Virus record (IMG/VR): IMGVR_UViG_3300036760_000193
Location: 91,395-155,394 of that record
Source of the DNA: a virus
Reading direction: 5' to 3' (one strand)
DNA: 64,000 bases
Made by a program: the position numbers and the translations under genes. Positions 26,383 through 35,790 of this stretch are shown here, piece after piece; the first letter of the stretch is position 1; every line of letters begins with the position of its first letter. The notes below the pieces were generated by a model that ran no database searches, was not told the origin of the DNA, and worked only from the letters and a program-made list of their open reading frames with translations.

Positions 26383-27834
26383 TTAAACGGACGTTATGAG
26401 CAATATCTTGGCACGGGGGTATTCGACTTTTGTAACTAGCAATCTTTGCTGTATATCTGGTATTGGTATCCCATTTTTAGACAGGATTAAAGTATTTACA
26501 TTCACTGAATCTACCCCAGAAACTGATTCTATGATTGAAATAATATCAGAACGATCAATACTGTCTCCAAGACCAAGCACATTTATATTTTGTGTTAAAG
26601 ATGTTTGAATTTCAGAAATTGTGTCTGCAACAATATACCCAGGTAGTAGGGACACATCAGCTTCAATATCTATTGTAGCCAATGAAGCTTCCTTGACAAG
26701 AATATCTGTTGTTACAATATGAGCGTCTAATTGATCGTATTGAAATTGTAAATCTTCTATAAGAGAATCATACGCATAATTTATAGTGACTGCGGTTCCA
26801 TCATCTGGGTTATCACCACCAATATTAAAAACAATCTTATTTTGGAGTCTTGTACTACCATTCAATAATGTTGTTGGGTCTTCGACAAATTGATAATCAG
26901 TATTTTGAATAAATGTATGTGGGACTGCGCCAAAAATACCAGTAACTCCATTTGGGTCGTCAATAGCTATGGCAGGTTGGTGTGAAAGAATAAATTCTTG
27001 AGACCCACTAATAGTATATAAAACTAGGTCAACGGTATGAGATAATACTTCTCCAATTATATAAACATCTACTTCTCCGCCAAACTCATCTCTTAGCATC
27101 TCTGGATCATTAGGAGAAACAACTATTGCATCTATAACATTAGCGTTTTCCCGTGCTTTTGATTCAATACCCGTAGGAGTACCAACATTATTTCCAGAAA
27201 GTTTAATTTTAATACGATCAGCAAAATCTATGTTAGATTCTACATCAGTCCCGCCTGTTGAAGCAGTAGTATTTGTGATGCGTGTAATTCCAGTTATCAA
27301 TGATACAAGAGTCCGGATTGTTCCAGCACCTACATTGGTAATTGCTCCAATAGATTGTGCTTGAATTGTGGCCGTTTGTTCATAAAAACCTGTTGTTGGG
27401 TTAAAATAGGCTGGAGCTAAGCTAGAATCAAAGAAGAGTGATTGGGTAGTGACAAATGTTACTTGTGGAGTTGTATTACCACCAATAGTTGAAACAACAG
27501 TGCCTGTGGCAATTGTAACATCGCTACTTGTTGTTGAAAAATTAGAAATTTGGAATGTTACTGTTCCCGTAGAAGCACGTCCTGCTGAACGAGTTAAATT
27601 AAAATTTGCACCTAAAGCGTCCAATTCATCTGTAGTCATTTCATCAGCATAAATAAGACTTTGCAACTTCTGTGTGTGTGATAATTCTGTGTATACTTGA
27701 TCGAATTCCTCTGCGGGGGATTCAATAACAAGGTCTCTTACTACGGAACCGACGAATGTGGCAATATTGGGGATTGCCGATGCTATAAACGAAATTGCAT
27801 CTGCGATTATTTGTGATTTAGTTCTAATAGCCAT
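26383..27834 (-). CDS. Baseplate J-like protein
   Basis: A 483-residue baseplate wedge protein of the P2 gpJ/Mu gp47 family. Family features seen: the helical start RTKSQIIADAISFIASAIPN, the beta-rich FQISNFSTTSSDVTIATGTVV, the ITNTTASTGGTDVESNIDFA signature and RIKIKLSGNNVGTPTGIES. It joins the gp25-like ring to the tail fibres. Its position after the gp25-like gene and ahead of fibre genes is canonical. AAGAGGATAAATC precedes the ATG. Confidence 0.9.
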   Translation of the reverse strand: MAIRTKSQIIADAISFIASAIPNIATFVGSVVRDLVIESPAEEFDQVYTELSHTQKLQSLIYADEMTTDELDALGANFNLTRSAGRASTGTVTFQISNFSTTSSDVTIATGTVVSTIGGNTTPQVTFVTTQSLFFDSSLAPAYFNPTTGFYEQTATIQAQSIGAITNVGAGTIRTLVSLITGITRITNTTASTGGTDVESNIDFADRIKIKLSGNNVGTPTGIESKARENANVIDAIVVSPNDPEMLRDEFGGEVDVYIIGEVLSHTVDLVLYTISGSQEFILSHQPAIAIDDPNGVTGIFGAVPHTFIQNTDYQFVEDPTTLLNGSTRLQNKIVFNIGGDNPDDGTAVTINYAYDSLIEDLQFQYDQLDAHIVTTDILVKEASLATIDIEADVSLLPGYIVADTISEIQTSLTQNINVLGLGDSIDRSDIISIIESVSGVDSVNVNTLILSKNGIPIPDIQQRLLVTKVEYPRAKILLITSV

Positions 27835-27845
27835 GATTTATCCTC

Positions 27846-28319
27846 TTATGAAAGCACTATGGTATCTGTTATAGCTCTTTTGCCTGATCGTGATATAACT
27901 GATACGCGAATTTCAAATTTACCAAGAGCGATTTGCTCCACTGATAGAGATTCAAAAATATTTGGTACTTCATCATCATTTGTATTGTCTGCGTTAACCA
28001 ACAAAAGAGTTGCTAAGGCGGTTTCTACTTGATCTTTCAAATGTGCCTTGATTTCTTCGATGTTTACTTTATTTCCAACCAATGTCTGCAAATCAGTTCC
28101 ATAAATTTCAAAATTAATATTTTTACCTACTTCTGTCAAAAAAATCTTGTTCAAATCTTGTCGCAATTTATCAATACCAGATAAAGTCGCAAGATCATTA
28201 ATATTATCCAATTGTAAATCATTAGATTGTTCCCCAAAATATTCAGAAGGCTCACCAGGTTGAGGTGGTCTAGGATGTTCAATATAATTTGTCTCTGTAA
28301 TTATTTTTAGGTCTGACAT
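27846..28319 (-). CDS. gp25-like baseplate wedge protein
   Basis: A 157-residue product. LRQDLNKIFLTEVGKNINFE, YGTDLQTLVG and EEIKAHLKDQVETALATLL, followed by the strand-rich KFEIRVSVISRSGKRAITD, follow the layout of T4 gp25/P2 gpW-like wedge proteins, the first ring that nucleates the sheath. It lies directly before the J-like gene, as in most contractile tails. The call rests on pattern and context. AAGGAGTCAAA precedes the ATG. Confidence 0.75.
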   Translation of the reverse strand: MSDLKIITETNYIEHPRPPQPGEPSEYFGEQSNDLQLDNINDLATLSGIDKLRQDLNKIFLTEVGKNINFEIYGTDLQTLVGNKVNIEEIKAHLKDQVETALATLLLVNADNTNDDEVPNIFESLSVEQIALGKFEIRVSVISRSGKRAITDTIVLS

Positions 28320-28328
28320 TTTGACTCC

Positions 28329-28793
28329 TTATGGGCAAAGACTTGCGATTGCGTCCACCATGTCCTGCAATCTACGTATTTCTTCTTCTTTTTTCTGTTT
28401 AATAGCATCCTGTACTCGTATTAAATTTGTAATTCTATTGATATCATACAATTTCTTATATACAGCTGTTAAATTTCTCCCCACTGCACTATCTTGCACT
28501 GTTTCATTAAGTCTGGCAAGTGCGGAACAATCTGCTGCTTGCTGAAGAGGCCCAAGTAACAAGTTCAAATCTGTTTTTACTTGATTGATAAGACCATTCA
28601 AAGCACTGATTCCCAAACTGGTTATCTGATTAACTATATTCAATCTCTCAATCTGCAAAGTCAACAAATCTATCTCCAAGGACAATCTAGCAATGATCGT
28701 GTTCAATAATGTTACAAAAGCTCCTTTAAGAATTGGGTTTCCACATAGAAAAAATAATATGAATGTCTTTACGCAAGGTGCTACATCAGCCAT
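28329..28793 (-). CDS. Unknown helical baseplate-region protein
   Basis: A 154-residue, mostly helical protein with Cys at the N-terminal part (PCVKTFILFFLCG) and at the end (ASLCP). The coiled-coil-like middle contains IIARLSLEIDLLTLQIERLN, and the end is basic (AIKQKKEEEIRRLQDM). No known family is recognised. It lies between the spike candidate and the gp25-like gene, so a small baseplate-hub or chaperone role is likely by position only. CCGGAGGATAAT precedes the ATG. Confidence 0.65.
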   Translation of the reverse strand: MADVAPCVKTFILFFLCGNPILKGAFVTLLNTIIARLSLEIDLLTLQIERLNIVNQITSLGISALNGLINQVKTDLNLLLGPLQQAADCSALARLNETVQDSAVGRNLTAVYKKLYDINRITNLIRVQDAIKQKKEEEIRRLQDMVDAIASLCP

Positions 28794-28794
28794 A

Positions 28795-29799
28795 TTATCC
28801 TCCGGCCTTTACTGTAGTGCTGGCTGTTGAAATTCTTCCCGTGATCGACTGTGGATACATTGCTGTTAAAGTAATTAACGCCGCCTTCAACGCATTTGCT
28901 AAAGCTGTCGTACTCCCTGGGTCGGTTGCTGGTGGTAATGCTGTAAAAATTGCATTTTGAGTTGTCCAAAACTGCCAATATAGAGGGTCAGTTGTTGGAT
29001 TAGCTACTGTGCTATCATTTAATCTAGCAACTCCAAAGGTGCCACTATTCAAATTTATCAACGATGAGTCCGCTGTTATTTGTCCAACTGAATTCAATAC
29101 TAAAAATCCAGATGGCTGCAAAGTTATTAAAGATTGACTTAATCCTATCACATTATCACTTTCTATAGTGATCGTTCCCATAGCATCTATAGTTATATGT
29201 CCTATGGGTATTTCTGTTATAGAACCTGTGCTTGGAACTGTCGTGCGAAAGTTCCCAATCTCTATGTTATTATCTTCATCAAATTTATAGGAACTTCTGG
29301 TACTCGTTAAATGATTAATGTTAGACTCGAAAAACCCGTTATCTCCTGTTAAGATGACTTCTCCATCATCATCCGTGTCTTCGCCGCCCAAAATCAAAAA
29401 TTCTTTCTGTTTTCCTGATTTCAGAGCTACAGTTCCATCATTACCTAAAAAAAACGTTCCCCCTGTTCCTGAAAAAGAGTCTTTGGGGTTTTGCGTTCCA
29501 GCAGCCTCAAAAAAAACCTCTCCAGCTTGCAAAAAGTTTTCTGTATCATCGGTACTGCCTCGTATACCAACCCCATTCTCTAAAAACCCTTGTGGATCAC
29601 GTAAAGAAGTCAATAAAAATGATTTATAATCGTCCGTAGCGACAACTAAAACAATACTTCCTTTTAATGGTTTTCCTTGGTTAAAGAGAGTGTGAGGCAC
29701 CCGCACATCTGTGAGCAAATAATTATCGGGGACTTGTATCACGTTACAAGTTCTTGGACCAGTATATGTTTGCAAAATACCCTGTTCTATACGAAGCAT
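28795..29799 (-). CDS. Baseplate spike candidate (gpV/gp5-type)
   Basis: A 334-residue protein. The first 110 residues are beta-rich and fit an OB-fold (TDVRVPHTLFNQGKPLKGSI, VLVVATDDYKSFLLTS). Later strands such as ITIDAMGTITIESDNVIG and FLVLNSVGQITADSSLINL look like a short beta-helix, and the C-terminal helix has YWQFWTTQNAIFTALPPA. OB-fold plus beta-helix is the plan of the P2 gpV and T4 gp5 spikes. The position after the hub candidate agrees. No lysozyme domain is present. Confidence 0.6.
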   Translation of the reverse strand: MLRIEQGILQTYTGPRTCNVIQVPDNYLLTDVRVPHTLFNQGKPLKGSIVLVVATDDYKSFLLTSLRDPQGFLENGVGIRGSTDDTENFLQAGEVFFEAAGTQNPKDSFSGTGGTFFLGNDGTVALKSGKQKEFLILGGEDTDDDGEVILTGDNGFFESNINHLTSTRSSYKFDEDNNIEIGNFRTTVPSTGSITEIPIGHITIDAMGTITIESDNVIGLSQSLITLQPSGFLVLNSVGQITADSSLINLNSGTFGVARLNDSTVANPTTDPLYWQFWTTQNAIFTALPPATDPGSTTALANALKAALITLTAMYPQSITGRISTASTTVKAGG

Positions 29800-29811
29800 T
29801 TATTATCCCTC

Positions 29812-31944
29812 TTAAATTTCACTTTCTTGAAATTGCTGTGCCAATTCTGTTAATGTGTCGAGGTGTTCAAAATTAAAAGCCGATACTCCTGCTGGAACTT
29901 TGTTGTTAAAATAACAATCACGCACATATGATAAATTAACTGTAATTGTCGCGGTTCCACCAGTATTGATTGCCTTACTAACACCAGTGATGTACCCAAA
30001 TTTATTGTTTTTTGCATCAAAAAATGTCTTTCCTACTATCACTCGTTGGTCATATCCCATGACTACAGTTCCAGTCCTCAAAGAAGCATTATGAAGTCTT
30101 AAAAGATATTGTGCATACCGGATCAATCCAGACCGTCTCTGTTGTGTAAACTCATCTCTTGTAGTTTTATTATTTGCAGCATTAGGGTTTGAATCCGCAG
30201 CGGCTTCTATGAATCCATACTGCAAAAAGAGTTTACCATCCATGAATGAATAGAATGAGTTTTCAAAAACCTCGTTAATTATATCTGCTACATATGCTAC
30301 TTTTTGAAGCGTTACTAAATTTGTTGATGTCTCTATATAATTCGTATTTATTATATTCAAAGTCAAACTATTCAGTGTTGATTCTGTATTATTATATTGA
30401 GGTGCGCGAATCTGAAATTCTCCATTTGGCTGTTCAAAAAATTCTATGAAAGATTTTTCTTTAATCTCATCTATAATCTCAAATGGCGTCTTCAAATCTG
30501 GGGCATATCCCTTTAATACATCTGCAAAAAATAGAAAATATCCTCTTAAAGTATTTATTTCTTCTGAAAAATTTATTGGATGTCTAGTCCCACGAACTGT
30601 TTGTAAACTTAAGTTATCTGCTATGGTGGTGTCTATAAAATTCTGATCCAAAACAGTTGCCGATCCAGATTTTTCTATTTGATTGGTAACAATTTGATTT
30701 GTAACTGGGTCAATATGAAACTTAGATACCAAAACTGTTGGGTTTTTTTGCTCTGTACGAATTTGATCTGTCAATGTAGCTAATGATGTTTGATCTAAAG
30801 GTGCTCTGTATGCAAACCCATGTCTTTTCATGACCAATGATAATAAAAATGGTGGAATGGTAAATAGATTAGTAGTAAATTGATTACCAAGCATAATTAC
30901 AGAGATGTCATAAAAGCTCGAATCTGGCACAACGGTTTCGAAAATCTTTGCTGCTGATGAATTACCAGTATCTATTTCTACGGCAAACCTAATTCCATAT
31001 ATTGACTTAAAAAAATCTAAGAAAACTCTGACCATCGTTTTATCAGCATAGTTGGTGGTATATGCTGTGTATTCTTCTGGTGTATCTGACAAAGCGATAT
31101 CATAAAGAGATGATTGTAATACACCCTGTTTCACAACCCGTCTTGTAGCTCCAAAAAGTCTGCTTATTCCATTTCCAGAAATATTGACGGTTTCTACTGA
31201 CCCCACTTCTGATGAAACTGATTTCACCATAATAAATCCATTAAATTCATTAGAAAAAAGAGTGATGTCTTCATCATCTGGATCGGGACTAAGAAGAACT
31301 GATTCCAAACGTAAATCCCCTGCCGTCAAATGATACAATCCAGATTGATCTATATTAAAAGTGATCCGGCCAGTAGCTGGGTCTTTTATTCTAGTACCTG
31401 TTAATTCTGTGATTGGGGCTTTGCCTCTATATAAAAATACAGATATCACATCATAAGGCTGTATTAAATCCGATATTTTCAACCCCTTTTTGACTGGTAA
31501 AATAGCTCCTGCTTGAATCGACATCGAATCTGGCGTTGTCCCACGATTTTTCTTTGCTTGAACGATTATATTTGTAACATTCGTGATATCATTAGAAGAA
31601 GCTTCATACTGTGCTAAGTTTGTAAGATTATTGGAGCCAAGTCTTTGCCCCTCTACCAAAAAATTTGTATTCAATTCATTAAACGTCAAAAAAACATTCT
31701 GCATTATTACAGACCATGAATACGTGTTTTCGCTTAAGTCTTGAGAAAATGAATATGATGATATGAGATCGGTAATATCGTATTTACTAAAATATTTTGA
31801 TTCATTTAACTCTACAACAAATTTATCAACTTGCGGAAAAGAAGCAGTCGTGGGAGATGAATTCCCCACTTTTGTGAAGGTTGGTGTGTATTTATACAGA
31901 AACACCTTCATTTTATAATTATCTATAGTTTGATTCTCTGACAT
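29812..31944 (-). CDS. Baseplate hub candidate (gpD/gp27-like)
   Basis: A 710-residue structural protein. Its DVISVFLYRGK and NISGNGISRLFG stretches recall the first beta domain of hub proteins of the P2 gpD/T4 gp27 type, and FEIIDEIKEKSFIEFFEQPN followed by GEFQIRAPQYN fits a second hub domain. It stands between the tape-measure block and the spike candidate, the usual hub position. Length exceeds gpD (about 390 residues), so extra domains are present. The start overlaps the previous stop as TAATG. The assignment is mainly contextual. Confidence 0.6.
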   Translation of the reverse strand: MSENQTIDNYKMKVFLYKYTPTFTKVGNSSPTTASFPQVDKFVVELNESKYFSKYDITDLISSYSFSQDLSENTYSWSVIMQNVFLTFNELNTNFLVEGQRLGSNNLTNLAQYEASSNDITNVTNIIVQAKKNRGTTPDSMSIQAGAILPVKKGLKISDLIQPYDVISVFLYRGKAPITELTGTRIKDPATGRITFNIDQSGLYHLTAGDLRLESVLLSPDPDDEDITLFSNEFNGFIMVKSVSSEVGSVETVNISGNGISRLFGATRRVVKQGVLQSSLYDIALSDTPEEYTAYTTNYADKTMVRVFLDFFKSIYGIRFAVEIDTGNSSAAKIFETVVPDSSFYDISVIMLGNQFTTNLFTIPPFLLSLVMKRHGFAYRAPLDQTSLATLTDQIRTEQKNPTVLVSKFHIDPVTNQIVTNQIEKSGSATVLDQNFIDTTIADNLSLQTVRGTRHPINFSEEINTLRGYFLFFADVLKGYAPDLKTPFEIIDEIKEKSFIEFFEQPNGEFQIRAPQYNNTESTLNSLTLNIINTNYIETSTNLVTLQKVAYVADIINEVFENSFYSFMDGKLFLQYGFIEAAADSNPNAANNKTTRDEFTQQRRSGLIRYAQYLLRLHNASLRTGTVVMGYDQRVIVGKTFFDAKNNKFGYITGVSKAINTGGTATITVNLSYVRDCYFNNKVPAGVSAFNFEHLDTLTELAQQFQESEI

Positions 31945-32450
31945 TAAAGTTTCCTAAAGAAATTGTCAACTGTAGACTGAACTTTCGTGATATCTATTTG
32001 CTTGTTAATGAAGTCTTCTAGTTTATTGATCTGACCATTCAAAAATCCGGTACTGGAACGAGTCAATGCGAAGTCCTCTATGGCAAATTTCTCCCCAAAT
32101 AGTAACTGGAATGTAATGGTATAGGCAAATCTGTTGGGGTGTCCTGTGATATTATGGTCAACTTGTAAATTCTGTATGAATCCCTTGTACAAACGAGTCT
32201 TATAGAATAATTGACTAACTTTATTGGTCTTCTCAAAGTTGTTCTTCAAAAATAACAATTCATTATATGCCGTGTTGCCAGCAGAGTCGCCAGTAATAGT
32301 CAAGATTTCAGGAGCATCATACCAAACTTGGTATTTGACTCCACCCTGTGTATTCAAAGGAGCAAAAACTACTCCCTTTTGGATATTAAGTCCTGTTGGA
32401 TTAACTGAAAATCGTAGATTATTTATTTGTATGACGTAGCGTGATGCCAT
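31944..32450 (-). CDS. Tail/baseplate hub-associated protein
   Basis: A 168-residue beta-rich protein. The sequence around FSVNPTGLNIQKGVVFAPLN, ILTITGDSAGN and YTITFQLLFGEKF is typical of small proteins lying between tape measure and hub in contractile tails, which join hub and tube. It lacks an obvious LysM domain. Its stop overlaps the hub gene start. GGGGCTGTAATAT precedes the ATG. Family not named with certainty. Confidence 0.6.
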   Translation of the reverse strand: MASRYVIQINNLRFSVNPTGLNIQKGVVFAPLNTQGGVKYQVWYDAPEILTITGDSAGNTAYNELLFLKNNFEKTNKVSQLFYKTRLYKGFIQNLQVDHNITGHPNRFAYTITFQLLFGEKFAIEDFALTRSSTGFLNGQINKLEDFINKQIDITKVQSTVDNFFRKL

Positions 32451-32453
32451 ATA

Positions 32454-34322
32454 TTACAGCCCCTTAAATTGTTCAGCTAATGCCGCAGGTCTACTGTGAG
32501 CCTGGGCACGTCTTCGAGCACGTACACTTTGGGTCATGTTTCTTTCTATCGAAGAACGATATTTCACACCCATTGATTCATCCATTCCGGCTTCATAAGC
32601 TACTGTTCCTGGACTTTTATTTTTCGTAAGAGAATCAAACGTCATTATTTTTACAAATTTATCAAAATTATTTGCGAAACTTGAAAATTGAGGCATAAAT
32701 GTATCAACAAAATCTACTGCGAATGTACCCATTGCTGTAGCTAATTTATTCAACGGCGGAACCATCTGTTTTTGAGCCGCAAACCCTTCCTCTTGGGCTT
32801 TCTTAAATGCCGCAGCAGCTTTTCTAGCTTGCTCTTCTCTGGCTTTCATTTCTTTTTCCAAAGATTCTTTAGTTACTTTCTCCGTCTCTGTTCCAACGCT
32901 TGCTTTCCATTTTGTTAGAACCAATTGCATCTCTTTAGCGGCCATTACAGGGTTGTCCCCCATATTGATACCAAGAGTTTCCATTCCTTTTGCTATCTTG
33001 TTCATGGCTGATGAGTCTTTGCTTGTAAAAGTCCCGCCCATAATTTTATCAAAGAACTTCATTACATCATTGAATCCAAGCCCCTCTGCTAATTCGTCCT
33101 CAGAAGGCATACGCCCTTTTACAAAAGAAAGTATACCCGTAAGTTTTTCAATGGTCATTGAACCGAGAGCACTTGAAAAACTTGCAGCAAATTTTTGTGC
33201 ATCAGCGGCTGAAAATTTTGTGTCTCCTAATTTTCTAAGACTTATATATGTTGAAGTGAAAATTTTTCTTGCTTCGTCTGTATTGAATGTCAAATTACGC
33301 ATTTCAGCATTGATGTTAATTAAGCCATTGAAAGCATCTTTGAAATTTATACGAGCTTCCGTAGCTACATCCGAAGCACTCATAAACATCTTCCCGACTT
33401 CTTCCATAGACATGTTTTGCGTCTTTGAAGCGTTAGTTACCATGTCTGCTACAGTGCTGGCATCTATTCCAAACTTAGACATTGCATCTCTGATAGCTTT
33501 CCAAGCTTCAGGGCCACCTTCTTTCGTGAGTTCTCTCAACGCATCAGGAGCTTTAGATAGTTCTGAGACCAATTTATTAACATCATCGGCACTTTGCCCC
33601 AAAACTTGTCTATCTTGACCTAGAGCATGAAATGCTTTTTGCGCGGCCTCTACACTACGGGCAGATTCACCCAATCCCTGTCCACCTGCGCGTAATTGAG
33701 CTTGTAACTTAGTTAAATCAGCCAAACGTTCTGTGCCCAATTTGAAAACAGCTAGAAGACCAGTTACAATTCCAGACATAGCTCCCATTGCCGTACCCAA
33801 TTTAGGTAGAAGTTCAATGAACCCTGCCAATTTTCCGGCCATTCCACCCAAAACTCCGCTACCTTCTGAAGCCAATGCTCGTAAACTCTGTGCTGCGAGT
33901 TGTGGTTTGTATGCTGTTTCTACTTTTTGAACTTTTTCAGCGTGTTGTTTTTCTAGTCCTTCATGGATACCACGCGCTTCTCTCTTGGTTAACCCTTCCG
34001 TCTGAATTTTCTTTTGAAGCTTTAATTCTTCATCCAACATCTTAATCAGGTCTTTCTTCTCTTTCAAAAGAACAGTATGCTTATGACGTTCAGCGGTCTG
34101 GATGACTTTGAGATATTTTAGGTGGATTTCAGCGGCTTTCTTTTCGTTCTCTTCCACAATCATTGGAGAAATACGAAATACGCGCTTCATTTGGTCTTGT
34201 ATTTGGGCAACGTCAAAAACGTCCTCAAATCGAAGTTTATCTACTTGAAGTTTCGGTAGGGGTTGGTTCGCAGGATTTTGTCCTGGGTTCTGTGGCGGTT
34301 GATTTGGGTCGATTGGGGGCAT
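32454..34322 (-). CDS. Tail tape measure protein
   Basis: A 622-residue protein setting tail length. A proline-rich start (PPIDPNQPPQNPGQNP) is followed by long charged helices (about 60-150), hydrophobic segments at about 155-195 (LGTAMGAMSGIVTGLLAVF), a helical body with ALGQDRQVLGQSADDVNKL, and a basic Arg-rich end (RARRRAQAHSRP). It directly follows the frameshifted chaperone pair, which is diagnostic. It is short for a myovirus, implying a tail of roughly 90 nm at 1.5 angstrom per residue. Its ATG overlaps the chaperone stop as TAATG. Confidence 0.88.
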   Translation of the reverse strand: MPPIDPNQPPQNPGQNPANQPLPKLQVDKLRFEDVFDVAQIQDQMKRVFRISPMIVEENEKKAAEIHLKYLKVIQTAERHKHTVLLKEKKDLIKMLDEELKLQKKIQTEGLTKREARGIHEGLEKQHAEKVQKVETAYKPQLAAQSLRALASEGSGVLGGMAGKLAGFIELLPKLGTAMGAMSGIVTGLLAVFKLGTERLADLTKLQAQLRAGGQGLGESARSVEAAQKAFHALGQDRQVLGQSADDVNKLVSELSKAPDALRELTKEGGPEAWKAIRDAMSKFGIDASTVADMVTNASKTQNMSMEEVGKMFMSASDVATEARINFKDAFNGLININAEMRNLTFNTDEARKIFTSTYISLRKLGDTKFSAADAQKFAASFSSALGSMTIEKLTGILSFVKGRMPSEDELAEGLGFNDVMKFFDKIMGGTFTSKDSSAMNKIAKGMETLGINMGDNPVMAAKEMQLVLTKWKASVGTETEKVTKESLEKEMKAREEQARKAAAAFKKAQEEGFAAQKQMVPPLNKLATAMGTFAVDFVDTFMPQFSSFANNFDKFVKIMTFDSLTKNKSPGTVAYEAGMDESMGVKYRSSIERNMTQSVRARRRAQAHSRPAALAEQFKGL

Positions 34323-35043
34323 TAACTTACTACCTCTATGGTATCAAGATCGTCTTCTGGTTTACTGTATTCTTCTGGGTGTTGTACGCGCTTCTTAAGC
34401 TCAGAAGGTGAAATGCCCGACTTGCTATGGGCAAGTATCTCTTTCCAGATTTCGTCGTTATTTTCGTCAGAAACTGCTTCTGATACAGTCTTTTCGTCCC
34501 AAATTTCGGCTGCTGCTTGAGGATTTATGAACCTGCAAATAAGCTTGAACTTTTCTAGGTCTTCTTCTTGGTCTTTGTAATAATTGGCGATGGCCCACAT
34601 TACTTGTGATTCGGAGAGGGATTCAAAGGAACTGCTAAATGGAGAAATATTAAGGGCTTTTGCGGCTACCCATAACGTTCTGAAAGGGAGGTCGTTATCA
34701 GTTACTTTTTTTTTAACTCTTCCATGACTTTCGTCTGTTCTCCAGCCACATCAGAATAAGCGGTAAAGATTTCTGACAAAATATTATACTGCACATTGTC
34801 ATAGAGTTCTTTGGCTTGCTCTTTTGTAACTGATTCACCATTGACGGCATCTGTGGCCTGTATCAATACAGCAACTTGCAGATAAGTGAAACGTGCTGTT
34901 ACATTTTCAACGGCTTCTGGAACGGAAGAGAGAGCGATCTGTTGTTCAATTGTAGATAACGTATGCAATTTAACACGAAGCTCTTTGTTTACTTCTACTT
35001 CTTTTTCGATTCTACCCAATTGGGCGAGACTTTTCAAGTCCAT
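34322..35043 (-). CDS. Tail assembly chaperone, long form by -1 frameshift
   Basis: Slipping back one base on the A9 run (34714-34706) joins the 113-residue upstream frame to an open -1 frame that continues VTDNDLPFRTLWVAAKALNI and SESQVMWAIANYYKDQEEDL, ending at 34322. The fused product is about 240 residues. The -1 frame has no start with an SD (ATG at 34600 lacks one) and no stop between the slip and 34600. It corresponds to lambda gpG/gpGT and equivalents in myoviruses, which load the tape measure for tube assembly. The tape measure starts at its stop codon. Frameshifting is inferred, not shown. Confidence 0.8.
34702..35043 (-). CDS. Tail assembly chaperone, short form
   Basis: The 113-residue product (MDLKSLAQLGRIEKEVEVNK, ending VMEELKKK) comes from normal decoding past the A9 run to the TAA at 34704-34702. 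In the usual system most ribosomes make this form and a minority shift to the long form. The protein is helical and acidic-basic mixed, as expected. AAAGGAG precedes the ATG, at the end of a row of TAGCAA repeats. Confidence 0.8.
   Translation of the reverse strand: MDLKSLAQLGRIEKEVEVNKELRVKLHTLSTIEQQIALSSVPEAVENVTARFTYLQVAVLIQATDAVNGESVTKEQAKELYDNVQYNILSEIFTAYSDVAGEQTKVMEELKKK
34706..34714 (-). other. A9 slippery site for -1 frameshift
   Basis: On the minus strand TTAAAAAAAAAGTAAC holds nine A residues ending one base before the G of the last sense codon. An SD-like GGAAGAG lies just upstream and could stimulate slippage, as in dnaX. The zero frame ends in TAA at once and the -1 frame stays open to the tape measure. 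Confidence 0.78.
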
Positions 35044-35250
35044 TGCTAATCTCCTTTGCTAATCTTTTGCTACACTTTGCTAATTGTAAATCTTTGGTCA
35101 ACCGACAGTTATCACCGAGCGTCCAATTAACTATGAGACCATTACGCAACGTCAGTGGCAGGGTCGCACCCTACTTGATGTGTCATGTTACATAAATGTC
35201 TCCTTCTTTTGCTTCAGGTCTACTTGTAGGGCTAAGAAACCACCCGTACC
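35044..35250 (-). other. 207-bp non-coding gap with mini-ORFs and hairpin
   Basis: This gap between tail tube and chaperone contains no long frame. The minus strand shows AAGGAGA then, five bases on, ATGTAA (a start-stop pair, 35193-35188). ATG at 35186 then opens a 14-codon frame ending TAA at 35142. Inside that frame is a hairpin AGGGT-GCG-ACCCT (about 35160-35172). Just before the chaperone ATG are four TAGCAA units with 10-13-base spacing (35045-35084). It looks like a translated leader or structured RNA, but nothing identifies it. Confidence 0.5.
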
Positions 35251-35766
35251 TTAGCTAATGACTTTCTTGGTGTAACCGACTTCAACGTTCTGCATAACCC
35301 GAAGGTCGCCCGTGATGTCGTATACTTTAGGAAGGTTGTGAAACCAGCATCCTTCATAGATTGTAGTTTTGAAAGGAACATTTGATCCTTCAGGTGTTCT
35401 TTCTTCTTTCACAATAATGAATGGGATATTCTGGTCTATGATGCTCTGTGCATCGGTAAATCCAAATGCTTCCAGCATGTCAGACTCAAAAAGAACAACG
35501 CGATTCAAAGTAAGAGTGCTATCGGCAAGTCCTGGGGTTCTTTCCACCATTTCTCCGGCTTTAGCTGCGTCCAACTCGTATCGTGGGGTTGTACCTCTTG
35601 GGTTTTCCTCACTGAATGAGATAACAGCACCTATGACTTGAGCCTTCGCTGCCAATGCTTGAATTGCAGCTGCGTCTCCACTCGATGCGGTTGCAAGGTC
35701 TCCCTTGATTGCGCGAATTGTAATTGATGTACTTAGCCGCGCTGTTGTTACTGGTATCTTTGCCAT
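35251..35766 (-). CDS. Tail tube protein
   Basis: A 171-residue beta-rich protein. TTARLSTSITIRAIKGDL opens it, TLTLNRVVLFESDMLEAF fits the tube-fold helix-strand pattern, and it ends DLRVMQNVEVGYTKKVIS. It directly follows the sheath gene, which is where contractile phages encode the tube that is driven through the envelope. No known motif can prove the fold. GGAGAATTTAAC precedes the ATG. Confidence 0.75.
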   Translation of the reverse strand: MAKIPVTTARLSTSITIRAIKGDLATASSGDAAAIQALAAKAQVIGAVISFSEENPRGTTPRYELDAAKAGEMVERTPGLADSTLTLNRVVLFESDMLEAFGFTDAQSIIDQNIPFIIVKEERTPEGSNVPFKTTIYEGCWFHNLPKVYDITGDLRVMQNVEVGYTKKVIS

Positions 35767-35790
35767 GTTAAATTCTCCTTATTTCAATTC

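Noticed and set aside
34322-34600. Independent 92-residue gene starting at ATG 34600
   Set aside because: It has no SD, and the frame is open upstream to the A9 slip site, so it is better read as the frameshift extension.
35100-35160. A tRNA-like stretch on the minus strand beginning GGTCTCATAGTTAATTGGA
   Set aside because: It resembles an acceptor and D-arm start, but there is no matching 3' acceptor strand, no paired anticodon arm and no T-arm consensus.
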